This document shows positions 8,209 through 20,998 of a DNA stretch of 37,173 nucleotides, piece after piece; position 1 is the first letter of the stretch; each line of letters begins with the position of its first letter. The stretch comes from Dubosiella muris (GTDB taxonomy: Bacteria > Bacillota_I > Bacilli_A > Erysipelotrichales > Erysipelotrichaceae), in NCBI RefSeq assembly GCF_004793885.1, contig NZ_SRYG01000023.1, positions 1-37,173 on the forward strand. The letters are read 5' to 3'. A program made the translations under genes and the position numbers. Below the pieces are notes generated by a model. The model had not been told where the DNA came from. It saw nothing but the letters and a program-made list of their open reading frames with translations, and did no database searches.

Positions 8209-8727
8209 ATGGTGCTGATATATTATGGAAAACAATACGCGCTACGCGACCAAGTTGCCGAAGTGCTGGAACAAATGCACGTTCCGTATGTCGAACTCGG
8301 GGACGAAGACCTCGACCGGACGCTGAAAGAGCTGATCCAAAAAGAGGAATCCACAGCCTGTCTGGAAGGCGAACGCGACATCTTTATGTATTTTAGCGAT
8401 GTGCCTGTCGACACGATTGAGAAAATCGACGACGCGCTGAAAGCCAAAGGCATCCACATCGTGCACAAGGCGGTCAAAACCGACACGAACCTTGGATGGA
8501 AACTATCGGATTTGCTGGATCACATCCACGCGGAAGCTTCCTATTTTCAAAAACGCGAAAAGTTGCGTACGCTTGTTTCCCATCCGGATCCGGTTCTTTT
8601 AAGCACGAATCCCAAATACCGCGATTTAATGGTGATGGGCTTCGAGCTGCTGGAAGAAACCGATGTGCCTGAAAAGATGTATGACACAGCGATTCATTTG
8701 ATCGAAACCTTTCCCGAACACGCATGA
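8209..8727 (+). CDS. DUF3783 domain protein
   Basis: A 172-residue acidic soluble protein. The segment from about residue 63 to 112 (MYFSDVPVDTIEKIDDALK, then HKAVKTDTNLGWKLSDLLDHI) matches the DUF3783 pattern of a phi-F-S-D-x-x-x-D helix followed by KAVxTxTN..W. This family is of unknown function and common in clostridia and erysipelotrichs. The start at 8209 is chosen because GAAAGGA precedes it by nine bases. An upstream in-frame ATG at 8170 has no ribosome site. A weak terminator follows, so the gene is probably separate from the translation GTPase behind it. Confidence 0.75.
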   Translation: MVLIYYGKQYALRDQVAEVLEQMHVPYVELGDEDLDRTLKELIQKEESTACLEGERDIFMYFSDVPVDTIEKIDDALKAKGIHIVHKAVKTDTNLGWKLSDLLDHIHAEASYFQKREKLRTLVSHPDPVLLSTNPKYRDLMVMGFELLEETDVPEKMYDTAIHLIETFPEHA

Positions 8728-8733
8728 TACACG

Positions 8734-8762
8734 AAGGCCCCGTCGCTTGATGGGGCTTTGTT
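8734..8762 (+). terminator. Weak intrinsic terminator after the DUF3783 gene
   Basis: AAGGCCCC pairs with GGGGCTTT (one G-T pair) around a 10-base loop, with a short T-rich tail. Confidence 0.5.
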
Positions 8763-8807
8763 CATAAAAGACAATCTAGTTTTGAAAAGACGAATGTGCT
8801 ATTTTTA

Positions 8808-8826
8808 ATTCGTTCAACATTCGTTC
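8808..8826 (+). repeat. Direct repeat in the leader of the translation GTPase gene
   Basis: ATTCGTTC occurs at 8808-8815 and again at 8819-8826, one DNA turn (11 bases) apart, shortly before the ribosome site. It could be a regulator site. TTGAAA (8782-8787) with TTAATT (8805-8810) at 17-base spacing is a possible promoter for the gene. Confidence 0.3.
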
Positions 8827-8854
8827 GAATCAGAAGGCCAGGAGGTGGATGGAA

Positions 8855-11338
8855 TTGAAGAAAAAAATCACAATCGGCATTTTAGCCCATGTCGACGCCG
8901 GGAAGACGACATGCATCGAAAGCATGTTGTACAAGAGCCACACGATCAAAAAAGCCGGGCGGGTCGACCACCGGGATTCGGCGCTGGACTACGACGGACA
9001 GGAACGGGAACGGAAAATTACGATTTACGCTAAACAAACACGGTTTGCCTGGAAGGAAAACGAGATCTTCGTCATCGACACGCCAGGACACATTGACTTC
9101 TCCACGGAAATGGAACGCAGTTTGCAAGTGCTGGACGCGGCTATCTTGCTGATCAACGCCCAGGACGGGGTGCAGTCCCACACGGAAACGATTTGGAACT
9201 GTTTGCAGCGCTACAAGATCCCGACATGGGTTTTCGTCAATAAAATGGACATCAGCTTTCAAAGCCGGCAGGATTTGATGGCGGATCTGGAACGCCGCTT
9301 GTCCGCCAACTGCATCGACATGGAAGAGGAAGGCCGCGAAGAGAAACTCGCGATGGTCAACGACGAGCTGCTGACACACTACACCGAAGACGGAACGCTT
9401 CCGCTTTCGCTTTTGCAGGAAGCGCTTTGCCGCCGGGAATGGTTTCCCGTTTATTTTGGCAGCGCCCTCAAGCACGAAGGAATCGAGGCGCTGCTGGACT
9501 CGATCACCACATACACCCTTGAAACGTCGTATCCAAAAGAGTTTGGCGCCCGCGTCTTCAAAATCAACGAGGAAGGCATCGCCTTCATCAAGATGACTGG
9601 CGGGACGCTAAGTCCCAAGGAAGTCGTCGAAGGCGAGAAGATCGACCAGATTCGCGCGTATCAAGGCGAAAAGTACACGCTGGTCCAGCAAGCGTCGGCA
9701 GGTGACATCGTCGGTTTAAAAGGAGCGCCGTCTTTGCGAATCGGCCAGGGGCTCGGCTTTGAAAACGATCAAAAAGAATCGCTGCTCAACGCCTGTCTGG
9801 AATACGAACTGCTGCTGCCCGAAGGCGTCGACGCCGTGACGATATGGCCGTTTTGCGAAAAACTAGCCAAATCCGATCCCGGTCTGGAGCTGGCCTACCA
9901 CGAGCGCAGCAAGACGATCTCGCTTTCGCTCATGGGCGAAGTCCAAAAAGAAGTGCTGCAGCGACGCATCGAGGAAGGCACCGGCATCCGCGTCGGCTTC
10001 ACGCAAGGAAAAGTGCTTTTCAAAGAAACCATCGCCTCTCAAAGCTATGGCGTCGGCCATTTCGAACCGCTGCGCCACTATGCCGAAGTCCACGTCGTAT
10101 TGGATCCTTTGCCGGCGGGCAGCGGGATCCAAATCGTCAACGAAAACAAAATCGAGAATTTGTCGTTGGGCTGGCAGCAGCAAATTTTGAACGCATTGCG
10201 CTACGCCCACAAAGGCGTGCTGACCGGAGCGCCTGTGACTGACATCAAAATCCGCTTCATCGCCGCCAAAGGCAACCTGAAGCACACCTCGGCCCAGGAC
10301 TTCGCGCAGGCGGCCCGGCGGGCGGTTCGCCACGCTTTGCGGAAAACGAAATCCGTTCTTTTGGAGCCGTATGCCGATTTTGAAATCCGCACGCCAACGA
10401 CGTCTTTGTCGCGGGTGCTTTACGAGCTGGATCAAAACAAGGCGGAATTTGCGATTGGCGACAGCGACGAGGAAATGAGCGTCATCACCGGGAAAGGCGC
10501 AGTGCGGCTGTTCATGAACTTTCAGAGCAGCTTGTACGCCATATCCAAAGGGCGGGGCCGGTTTACGATGCGCTCCATCGCCTACGCTCCATCCCCGGAG
10601 CAGGAATCGCTCGTCGAACAAGCGGGATACGATCCGGACGCCGATTTGCGTCATCCGACAGGCTCGGTGTTTTGCGCGCAAGGATCGGGCTATTTCGTGC
10701 CGTGGGACGAAGTGGAAGAGCACATGCATTTGCATCCGCTCGAAACGCACAACGAGACGACGTACCGTAGCGTGCGCTTCAAGGTAGGCGACGAGGAGGC
10801 CCGGCGCGTGTTCGAAATGCAAAGCGGGCGCAATCAAAAGGAAAAACAAGTCCAGCCGAAAAAGAAAGTCAAGGCGGACTTGTCGTTCGAGGAAGTGAAA
10901 ATCGAGCCGCGCAAGCCGACTTGTTTAATTGTGGACGGATACAATATGATTTACAGCTGGGCCTCGCTCAAGGAGCTGGCGCGGGTGGATTACGATTCGG
11001 CCCGGGAGCGGCTGCTTGACGCCATTTCCAACTACCAGGGATACAAGGATATCGAGGCGTATGTGGTATTCGATGCCTACCGGCGCAAGGAAAGCGTCGG
11101 ACGCAACGCGCATCGTGGCAAGATGAATATAGTCTTTACCAAATACGGGCAGACGGCGGACGCCTACATTGAAAAGCTCGTGCACGATTTAAAAAAGAAG
11201 TACACGCTTATCGTGGCGACGTCCGACGGGCTCATTCAAAACTCGATTCTCGCCCAGGGTGCCACGCGGCTTTCGGCCCGGGAGCTGGAAAGCCGCGTCA
11301 TGCGCACGAACCAGATCGCGTTCGAGCATTTGAAATAA
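8855..11338 (+). CDS. TetM/EF-G-like ribosomal GTPase fused to a YacP/Rae1-type NYN ribonuclease domain
   Basis: An 827-residue fusion. Residues 1 to about 620 are a translation GTPase of the TetM class: G1 AHVDAGKTT (11-19), switch I Thr56, G3 DTPGH (75-79 with catalytic His79), G4 NKMD (129-132), then domains II to V. TetM itself is about 639 residues. The domain IV loop near 475-482 reads LKHTSAQDF and lacks the YSPVSTPADFR tip of TetM, so tetracycline rescue is doubtful. After a Lys/Gln-rich linker (about 650-688), residues 690-827 match B. subtilis YacP/Rae1: VDGYNMI (Asp694), VFDA (Asp740), QTADAYIEKL (Asp769), VATSD (Asp791), QGATRLSARELE. Rae1 cuts mRNA in the ribosomal A site. I infer a factor that enters the A site and cuts mRNA there. 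I prefer the TTG start: AGGAGGTG ends 7 bases before it and one base before an ATG at 8849. Confidence 0.9.
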   Translation: MKKKITIGILAHVDAGKTTCIESMLYKSHTIKKAGRVDHRDSALDYDGQERERKITIYAKQTRFAWKENEIFVIDTPGHIDFSTEMERSLQVLDAAILLINAQDGVQSHTETIWNCLQRYKIPTWVFVNKMDISFQSRQDLMADLERRLSANCIDMEEEGREEKLAMVNDELLTHYTEDGTLPLSLLQEALCRREWFPVYFGSALKHEGIEALLDSITTYTLETSYPKEFGARVFKINEEGIAFIKMTGGTLSPKEVVEGEKIDQIRAYQGEKYTLVQQASAGDIVGLKGAPSLRIGQGLGFENDQKESLLNACLEYELLLPEGVDAVTIWPFCEKLAKSDPGLELAYHERSKTISLSLMGEVQKEVLQRRIEEGTGIRVGFTQGKVLFKETIASQSYGVGHFEPLRHYAEVHVVLDPLPAGSGIQIVNENKIENLSLGWQQQILNALRYAHKGVLTGAPVTDIKIRFIAAKGNLKHTSAQDFAQAARRAVRHALRKTKSVLLEPYADFEIRTPTTSLSRVLYELDQNKAEFAIGDSDEEMSVITGKGAVRLFMNFQSSLYAISKGRGRFTMRSIAYAPSPEQESLVEQAGYDPDADLRHPTGSVFCAQGSGYFVPWDEVEEHMHLHPLETHNETTYRSVRFKVGDEEARRVFEMQSGRNQKEKQVQPKKKVKADLSFEEVKIEPRKPTCLIVDGYNMIYSWASLKELARVDYDSARERLLDAISNYQGYKDIEAYVVFDAYRRKESVGRNAHRGKMNIVFTKYGQTADAYIEKLVHDLKKKYTLIVATSDGLIQNSILAQGATRLSARELESRVMRTNQIAFEHLK

Positions 11339-11370
11339 GGGCGGAAACGAAGGCTTGGGGGGCAAGCCAG

Positions 11371-11408
11371 GCGGAAGGGAGAAATAGCAATCCTTTCCGC
11401 TTTTTTTG
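11371..11408 (+). terminator. Intrinsic terminator after the translation GTPase-NYN gene
   Basis: GCGGAAGGGA (11371-11380) pairs with TCCTTTCCGC (11391-11400) over 10 bp with one G-T pair. A 10-base loop and seven T residues complete it. It separates the gene from rpoB. Confidence 0.85.
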
Positions 11409-11536
11409 AAGGCGCCGGGAGTGAAAAATGCGCTCTTTTGATGGAAAAAGGCGAAAAAAAAAGCGGGAATCCATCCGCCAACGTAAAAAAATCCTTTATA
11501 GTATATAGAAATTTCACAAAAAATTCAACGTTTCAT

Positions 11537-11568
11537 TTGACAAAAGTAACAAGGGTTGCTAATATAAT
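11537..11568 (+). promoter_or_regulatory. Probable rpoBC promoter
   Basis: A consensus TTGACA at 11537-11542 is followed by TAATAT at 11560-11565 (17-base spacing). A perfect TATAAT at 11563-11568 would give a spacing of 20, too long, so the real -10 is uncertain. The rest of the 294-base gap before rpoB, apart from the terminator at its left end, shows only A/T-rich sequence. Confidence 0.55.
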
Positions 11569-11632
11569 AAATTGCATAATAGTCTGAAAAATCGGCTGTT
11601 TTAAGCAGACAGACAACGAAAGGATGGCGTAC

Positions 11633-14600
11633 ATGGATAGCAACAAAGCGTATCGCATTGTCTCTTGTGGAAATAAATCCTCCCGTCGAGACTACTCTAA
11701 AGTAAGCGGAAATTTAGAGCTGCCAAATCTGGTGGAAATCCAAACCGATTCATTCGAATGGTTTACCCGACATGGAATACAGGAGGTTTTCGAAGAGATT
11801 TATCCCATTGAAAACTACGGAAAAAATATTAAGCTGAATTTTCTTCGTTATCATTTTGACGAGCCAAAATATAACGCGGAAGAATCAATGTATAGAGAAT
11901 GCAACTATGCCGCACCGTTATATGCGGACATGGAACTGGAAATCACGGACCCGGAAACCGGGGAAGTGCGCACAAAGCAGGAAGAGGTTTATTTAGGCGA
12001 CTTCCCGCTGATGACGGAAACGGGAACTTTCATCATCAATGGTGCGGAGCGGGTCATCGTCAGCCAGATCGTCCGCTCGCCAGGCGCGTATTTTTCGGAA
12101 GTATACGACGAAAAGACCGGTAAACAAAACTACAACTGCGAGTTGATCCCGAGCCGCGGTACCTGGCTTGAATTCATGACCGAGCAGAAAAAGACGATGG
12201 CCGGACGCACAATCAACGTGTCGATCGACCGCCGCCGCAAGATCCTGTTCTCGATTTTCTTCAAAGCGCTGGGCATGTCCTTTGGCATCGAGAAAAACGA
12301 GGACGCGTTCGACACGAAAGATCTTTCCAAGTTTTTGGCTTCCATCGGACGCCATGTGGAAGATCCGGCCGTGGATGAGGAAGACCGCGAATACATGAAC
12401 ATGTATTTGATGCTTTATAACGGATTCTTCGGCAAATACGAGGAAATCGAAAACACGTTGCTCAACGACAAGGTGAAAACGACCGAAGAGGCGCTGCTTT
12501 CTTTTTATGAAAACCAGCGCAGCGACGAGATCCCGACGCTGGACGGCTCCATCTCGCTCATGCAGGCCAAGTTTTTCGATCACCGCCGCTACGACCTGAC
12601 GAAGGCGGGCCGCTATAAACTCCGTAAAAAGCTGAACGCGTACGCCCGGATGATGAACAACACGCTGGCGTACGACATCGTGGACGTCGATGGCAACGTG
12701 GTCATGGAAAAGGGAACCCATGTCCACCGCGACGAGCGTAACAAACTGCGCGATGTTCTGGCCAAAGGCGGATACATGAATCCATATCCATTCCGTTCCG
12801 AGTTCCACGAGGAGGACATCGTCACGATTCCGACCTCGTACAACGCCGGGCTTGTCGGCCGGGTGCTGGCACGCGACGTGGAAGTCGACGGCGTGCTTTA
12901 CGAGCAGGGAACGGTACTGACACAAAACGATGTGGACGCGATCCGCGCCAAAAAAGAGGACGTGAAGATTTATGCCGGCATCGTCGCGAAAAAAGTGACG
13001 CTTACGCCGGAAAACTTCCAGGCGGTCATGAATTACGGACAGCGCCTGTTCGCACTGGGCCGGCTGACCAACGCCCATGGCGCCGATTTGATGGACGACG
13101 AGTTCGAGCTTGTCGTACCTCGCTACACGGTTGGCGTGTCGCCGGATCGGCTGGACGACGCCGCGATGCTCGCGCTTCAGCAGCGTGTCGGCCAGGAGGA
13201 AGTCAACGCCTGGCTGATTGGCGCCGCTTTGCAGGAAGTCGAAGTCGTCGACAAAGACGAGCAAATCGTCAAGATCATCGGAAACGACCCGTTTGCTGAG
13301 CGCCACACGATCACGATGGCCGACATCTACGCCTTCTTCGGCTATGATTTGAATGTCATGGACGGCATTGGCGAAACCGACGATATCGACATGCTTGGAA
13401 ACCGCCGCATCCGCGCGGTTGGCGAATTGATCCAGAACCAGTTCCGGATTGGTTTGTCCCGCATGGAACGCGTCGTGAAAGAAAGAATGTCGATTCAGGA
13501 GCTCGACAGCCTGACGCCAAGAAAGCTGACGAACATTCGTCCGCTGACCGCCGCGATCAAGGAGTTCTTCTCGAGTTCCCAGCTGTCGCAGTTCATGGAC
13601 CAGCAAAACCCGCTGGCCGAGCTGACCAACAAGCGTCGTATCTCGGCTTTGGGACCTGGCGGTCTGACACGGGACCGTGCCGGATTCGAAGTGCGTGACG
13701 TCCACTCGTCGCACTACGGCCGGATTTGTCCAATCGAGACGCCGGAAGGTCCGAACATCGGTTTGATCTCGAACTTGACGACCTACGCGAAAATCAACGA
13801 ATATGGCTTCATCCAGACGCCATATCGAATTGTGAATAAAGATGGAACGGTACAAGAAAAAGCCATTTACCTGTCCGCCGACGAAGAAGCCGACTATGTC
13901 ATCGCCCAGGCCAACGAGGTGCGCGACGGCCGGCTCATCAACGACCGTGTCGTCGCCCGGAAAAACGGCGACACGATCATCGTTGCCCGCGACGAAGTCG
14001 AACTGGCCGACGTCTCGCCAAAACAGATCGTTTCGGTAGCGACCGCCTGCGTGCCGTTCCTGGAAAACGACGACGCATCCCGCGCCTTGATGGGTGCCAA
14101 CATGCAACGTCAGGCCGTGCCTCTGCTCGTTCCGCATTCGCCATTTGTCGGAACGGGAATCGAATACAAGATCGCGAAAGATTCCGGTGTCGGCATCGTC
14201 GCGAAGCAGGACGGCGTCATTACGTATGTGGATTCGCTGCGGATCGTCGTGACCGACGGCAACGGCGACGCCCACACGTACCAGCTGCGTAAGTTCGCCC
14301 GCAGCAACGCCTCCACGTCCATCAACCAGCGTCCAATCGTGAAGCTGGGCGAGGAAGTGAAAAAAGGCGACATTTTGGCGGATGGACCAAGTATGGAAAA
14401 CGGCGAGCTCGCCCTCGGTCAAAACGTGACGATCGCGTACATGACGTGGTATGGCTACAACTATGAGGACGCCATCATCATGTCGGAGCGCATGGTCAGC
14501 GACGATGTGTACACGTCGATCCATATCGAAGAGTATGACATCGACTGCCGCGACACGAAGCTTGGACCGGAGGAAATTACCCGCGACATTCCAAACGTCG

Positions 14601-15838
14601 GGGAAAACGCGGTGCGCAAGCTCGACAAGGACGGTATCATCATGGTCGGCGCGGAAGTGAAGGAAGGCGACATTCTCGTCGGAAAAGTCACGCCGAAGGG
14701 ACAATCCGAAGTTTCGCCGGAAGAGAAGCTGCTGCTCGCCATCTTTGGTGAGAAATCCCGCGAAGTGCGCGACAACTCGCTGAAAGTGCCACATGGCGGC
14801 GCCGGCATCGTGCATTCTGTGCGCATCTTCAAACGGGGCGACGGATCGGATCTGCCGCCAGGAGTCAACGAGCGCGTCAAAGTGTACATCGTGCAAAAGC
14901 GTAAGATTTCCGAAGGCGACAAAATGTCCGGACGTCACGGAAACAAAGGTGTCATTTCCAAGATTTTGCCAATCGAGGACATGCCGTTTACCCAGGATGG
15001 AACGCCAATCGACATCATCCTGAATCCGTTCGGCGTGCCAAGCCGTATGAATATCGGGCAAATTCTCGAGATCCACTTGGGATATGCCGCCAAAAAACTG
15101 AATCAGAAATTCGCCACGCCGGTATTTGACGGCGTGTCCAACGAGGAACTCGCTTCCATCATGCAGGAAGCGCAAATGACCAAGGATGGAAAACAAGTAT
15201 TGCGCGACGGCCAGACCGGTCTGCCGTTCGACGAGCGGATCTCGGTCGGCGTCATGTACATGATCAAGCTGGCCCACATGGTTGACGACAAGCTGCACGC
15301 CCGCGCCACGGGTCCTTACTCGCTTGTCACGCAGCAGCCATTGGGTGGTAAAGCGCAAAACGGTGGTCAACGGTTCGGAGAGATGGAGGTTTGGGCTCTG
15401 GAAGCCTATGGCGCCAGCCATACCCTTCAGGAGATTCTGACGATCAAGTCCGATGACATCCAGGGCCGTATCAAAACATACGAAGCCATTATCAAAGGCA
15501 AGGATATCCCGGAACCAGGCATTCCTGAATCGTTCCGCGTCCTGATGCACGAGCTGCAAGGTCTTGCGATCGACGTGCGTCTTTTGGACAAGGAAGGAAA
15601 CGAAGTGGATATCACCAACGATGACGACGAGCACGTCGTCGTTCACGAAACGGAAGTGTTCGAGCATCCGGAAAACGAGAAGCTCGAAAACGATATCGAA
15701 CCGAAAGAAGACATCATTGATGTGGATGTCGACGATGTCGATCTCAACAGCGTGGCATCGGAAGATGTCAACGAAGCCGATCAAATCGACGAAAAAGAAA
15801 TCGAAGATGTGGAAGACAACATAGAAGAGGAGGCGTAA
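11633..15838 (+). CDS. rpoB: DNA-directed RNA polymerase beta subunit
   Basis: The core transcription subunit, 1401 residues against about 1190 in B. subtilis. All catalytic-core motifs are present, including SQLSQFMDQ, the [18 protein letters not shown] stretch, and [11 protein letters not shown] near the C-terminal third. Oddities: the residue equivalent to E. coli His526 is Asn666 (codon AAC at 13628-13630), while the Asp516 and Ser531 equivalents are normal. About 140 extra residues lie between roughly 403 and 546. An acidic tail of about 80 residues (from about 1322) ends the protein. GAAAGGA lies eight bases before the ATG at 11633, whereas the ATG at 11624 overlaps that site. rpoC follows seven bases after the stop. 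The usual upstream rplJ-rplL genes are absent. Confidence 0.98.
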   Translation: MDSNKAYRIVSCGNKSSRRDYSKVSGNLELPNLVEIQTDSFEWFTRHGIQEVFEEIYPIENYGKNIKLNFLRYHFDEPKYNAEESMYRECNYAAPLYADMELEITDPETGEVRTKQEEVYLGDFPLMTETGTFIINGAERVIVSQIVRSPGAYFSEVYDEKTGKQNYNCELIPSRGTWLEFMTEQKKTMAGRTINVSIDRRRKILFSIFFKALGMSFGIEKNEDAFDTKDLSKFLASIGRHVEDPAVDEEDREYMNMYLMLYNGFFGKYEEIENTLLNDKVKTTEEALLSFYENQRSDEIPTLDGSISLMQAKFFDHRRYDLTKAGRYKLRKKLNAYARMMNNTLAYDIVDVDGNVVMEKGTHVHRDERNKLRDVLAKGGYMNPYPFRSEFHEEDIVTIPTSYNAGLVGRVLARDVEVDGVLYEQGTVLTQNDVDAIRAKKEDVKIYAGIVAKKVTLTPENFQAVMNYGQRLFALGRLTNAHGADLMDDEFELVVPRYTVGVSPDRLDDAAMLALQQRVGQEEVNAWLIGAALQEVEVVDKDEQIVKIIGNDPFAERHTITMADIYAFFGYDLNVMDGIGETDDIDMLGNRRIRAVGELIQNQFRIGLSRMERVVKERMSIQELDSLTPRKLTNIRPLTAAIKEFFSSSQLSQFMDQQNPLAELTNKRRISALGPGGLTRDRAGFEVRDVHSSHYGRICPIETPEGPNIGLISNLTTYAKINEYGFIQTPYRIVNKDGTVQEKAIYLSADEEADYVIAQANEVRDGRLINDRVVARKNGDTIIVARDEVELADVSPKQIVSVATACVPFLENDDASRALMGANMQRQAVPLLVPHSPFVGTGIEYKIAKDSGVGIVAKQDGVITYVDSLRIVVTDGNGDAHTYQLRKFARSNASTSINQRPIVKLGEEVKKGDILADGPSMENGELALGQNVTIAYMTWYGYNYEDAIIMSERMVSDDVYTSIHIEEYDIDCRDTKLGPEEITRDIPNVGENAVRKLDKDGIIMVGAEVKEGDILVGKVTPKGQSEVSPEEKLLLAIFGEKSREVRDNSLKVPHGGAGIVHSVRIFKRGDGSDLPPGVNERVKVYIVQKRKISEGDKMSGRHGNKGVISKILPIEDMPFTQDGTPIDIILNPFGVPSRMNIGQILEIHLGYAAKKLNQKFATPVFDGVSNEELASIMQEAQMTKDGKQVLRDGQTGLPFDERISVGVMYMIKLAHMVDDKLHARATGPYSLVTQQPLGGKAQNGGQRFGEMEVWALEAYGASHTLQEILTIKSDDIQGRIKTYEAIIKGKDIPEPGIPESFRVLMHELQGLAIDVRLLDKEGNEVDITNDDDEHVVVHETEVFEHPENEKLENDIEPKEDIIDVDVDDVDLNSVASEDVNEADQIDEKEIEDVEDNIEEEA

Positions 15839-15845
15839 GTCCAGA

Positions 15846-19736
<3,891 letters not shown>

Positions 19737-19746
19737 AAGAAACGAA

Positions 19747-19778
19747 AGAGGATGTCCGCTATAGGGCATCCTTTTTTA
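19747..19778 (+). terminator. Terminator of the rpoBC operon
   Basis: AGGATGTCC (19749-19757) pairs with GGGCATCCT (19764-19772), nine pairs with one T-G, around a 6-base loop, with a run of T residues. Confidence 0.85.
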
Positions 19779-19803
19779 CGTCGCGAAACGAAGTTCGTAT
19801 AAT
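19775..19803 (+). promoter_or_regulatory. Promoter of the 156-residue anchored protein gene
   Basis: TTTACG (19775-19780) and TATAAT (19798-19803) are 17 bases apart; the ATG follows at 19828. Confidence 0.5.
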
Positions 19804-19827
19804 GAATGGGAAACGAGAGGTAATCGA

Positions 19828-20298
19828 ATGAAACAAAAACAAACTTTGGTCCTGGTGGCCGCGATCGTACTCGTGCTCATCATCGCGATGGGAGTTCAGT
19901 TCAACCGAAATAAAAAAGGGGCGCAAGCCGGCCAGGAAGAAACGACGGATGTGTACGTGGAAGCCGGAAACCGGGCGGACGAAGCGCTCGACGACGTCAA
20001 GGAAGGCATGCGCGCCACCGGCGAGGCGGAAGACGAGGACGCCATCATGATGGAAAACCGGCTGGTGCAGGAACAATACGGATTGTATCCGGGCGAATAC
20101 GAAGTGAAGAAACCGGTGACGATCGTCAAGGCGCTGGACACGAAAGAAAAGATCGGGACGTTGGAAACGGGACAAGTAGCCAATATCGTGAATTTAAGCG
20201 AGTCGGATGGCGACGAAGTGTTTGGCCAGCTTGACGACGAAAACGGCGGCTGGGTGCTGATCCAGACGCAGGACACGAAGAATTTACAGGCAAAATAG
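19828..20298 (+). CDS. Membrane-anchored protein of unknown function
   Basis: A 156-residue protein with one N-terminal membrane segment (about residues 6-25) after MKQKQ, then an acidic, Glu/Asp-rich linker (about 35-80). A short C-terminal beta-rich part (about 85-150) has the pattern KPVTIVKALDTKEKIGTLETGQ...GWVLIQTQD, which recalls a bacterial SH3-like fold. Topology suggests a small extracytoplasmic domain on a tether. I do not recognise a named family. GAGAGG precedes the start. It has its own promoter and terminator. Confidence 0.75.
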   Translation: MKQKQTLVLVAAIVLVLIIAMGVQFNRNKKGAQAGQEETTDVYVEAGNRADEALDDVKEGMRATGEAEDEDAIMMENRLVQEQYGLYPGEYEVKKPVTIVKALDTKEKIGTLETGQVANIVNLSESDGDEVFGQLDDENGGWVLIQTQDTKNLQAK

Positions 20299-20308
20299 GA
20301 AACGATGG

Positions 20309-20348
20309 GGGAAAACGCGGTCCTGGAAAGCGGTTTCCCTTTTCTTTT
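20309..20348 (+). terminator. Intrinsic terminator
   Basis: GGGAAAACGC (20309-20318) pairs with GCGGTTTCCC (20330-20339) with one mismatch, followed by a T-rich tail. Confidence 0.75.
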
Positions 20349-20362
20349 CGGGAAAGTCCATT

Positions 20363-20392
20363 TATAATGCTTGTTATATAACGAGCGTTATA
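20363..20392 (+). promoter_or_regulatory. TetR-type operator and -10 of the regulator-protease operon
   Basis: TATAACG-AG-CGTTATA (20377-20392) is a perfect 16-bp palindrome of the kind bound by TetR/AcrR-type regulators. It begins nine bases after a TATAAT (20363-20368) and so covers the expected transcription start. The layout predicts autorepression. Confidence 0.7.
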
Positions 20393-20410
20393 GGCTAGGA
20401 GGCAGGGAAA

Positions 20411-20998
20411 ATGGCACCCAAACCAAAAATCACAAAAGAGCGAATTGTCGAGGCCGCTTTCCACATCGCGCGCGAGTCGGGCGCAGAACAGCTCAACGCA
20501 AGAAGGATCGCGCAGGCGCTACATTGCTCCACGCAGCCTGTGCTGTACCATTTCGGGACAATGGCGGAATTAAAACAAGCCGTTTACAACAAAGCGGACC
20601 GGTTTCATACCGAATATTTGATGAGCGGGCCGTCCTCTTCGAAAGACGTGTTGCGGGGAATCGGCCTTCGTTACATCCGGTTCGCCAAGGAGGAGGCCCA
20701 TTTGTTTCGGTTTTTGTTCCAATCCGGTTTCGTGGCGGAAAAGAGTTTTCCCGACATGGTCGATTCCGGGGAGCTGGCGCCCGTTCTTTTGGCGATGAAC
20801 GGCGCGATGAAAACAAGCATGGCGCAAACGAAACAAATCTTTATGACGATTTCCTTGTTCGCGCATGGTTACGCGAGCCTTTTGGCTAACAACGAGCTGG
20901 ACTACGACGAAGCGCAAATCCAGTCGCATTTGGAACGCGCCTATCGAGGAGCCATGCTCGCGGCGCAGGAGGAAGAAAATGAAAGAATTGGGGAATAG
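20411..20998 (+). CDS. TetR/AcrR-family transcriptional regulator
   Basis: A 195-residue repressor with the TetR N-terminal helix-turn-helix (about residues 8-55: ITKERIVEAAFHIARESGAEQL, then RRIAQALHCSTQPVLYHFGTM). The helical ligand-binding C-terminal domain carries WHG-type features typical of TetR_C proteins. AGGAGG-like purines precede the ATG. It is the first gene of a two-gene operon: its last 20 bases overlap the CPBP protease gene, and the palindrome in its promoter is the probable operator. The ligand is unknown. Confidence 0.9.
   Translation: MAPKPKITKERIVEAAFHIARESGAEQLNARRIAQALHCSTQPVLYHFGTMAELKQAVYNKADRFHTEYLMSGPSSSKDVLRGIGLRYIRFAKEEAHLFRFLFQSGFVAEKSFPDMVDSGELAPVLLAMNGAMKTSMAQTKQIFMTISLFAHGYASLLANNELDYDEAQIQSHLERAYRGAMLAAQEEENERIGE

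Noticed and set aside
8849-8851. ATG as start of the GTPase-NYN gene
   Set aside because: The AGGAGGTG ribosome site ends one base before it, too close; the TTG at 8855 is at proper distance and gives an N-terminus (MKKKITIG) like that of TetM.
8855-11338. Calling the gene a tetracycline-resistance determinant (tetM type)
   Set aside because: The domain IV loop that displaces the drug in TetM is replaced, the protein has an additional ribonuclease domain, and there is no mobile-element context or attenuator leader.
11563-11568. Perfect TATAAT as the rpoB -10 with TTGACA at 11537
   Set aside because: Spacing is 20 bases, outside the usual 16-18; TAATAT at 17 is more plausible, though weaker in sequence.
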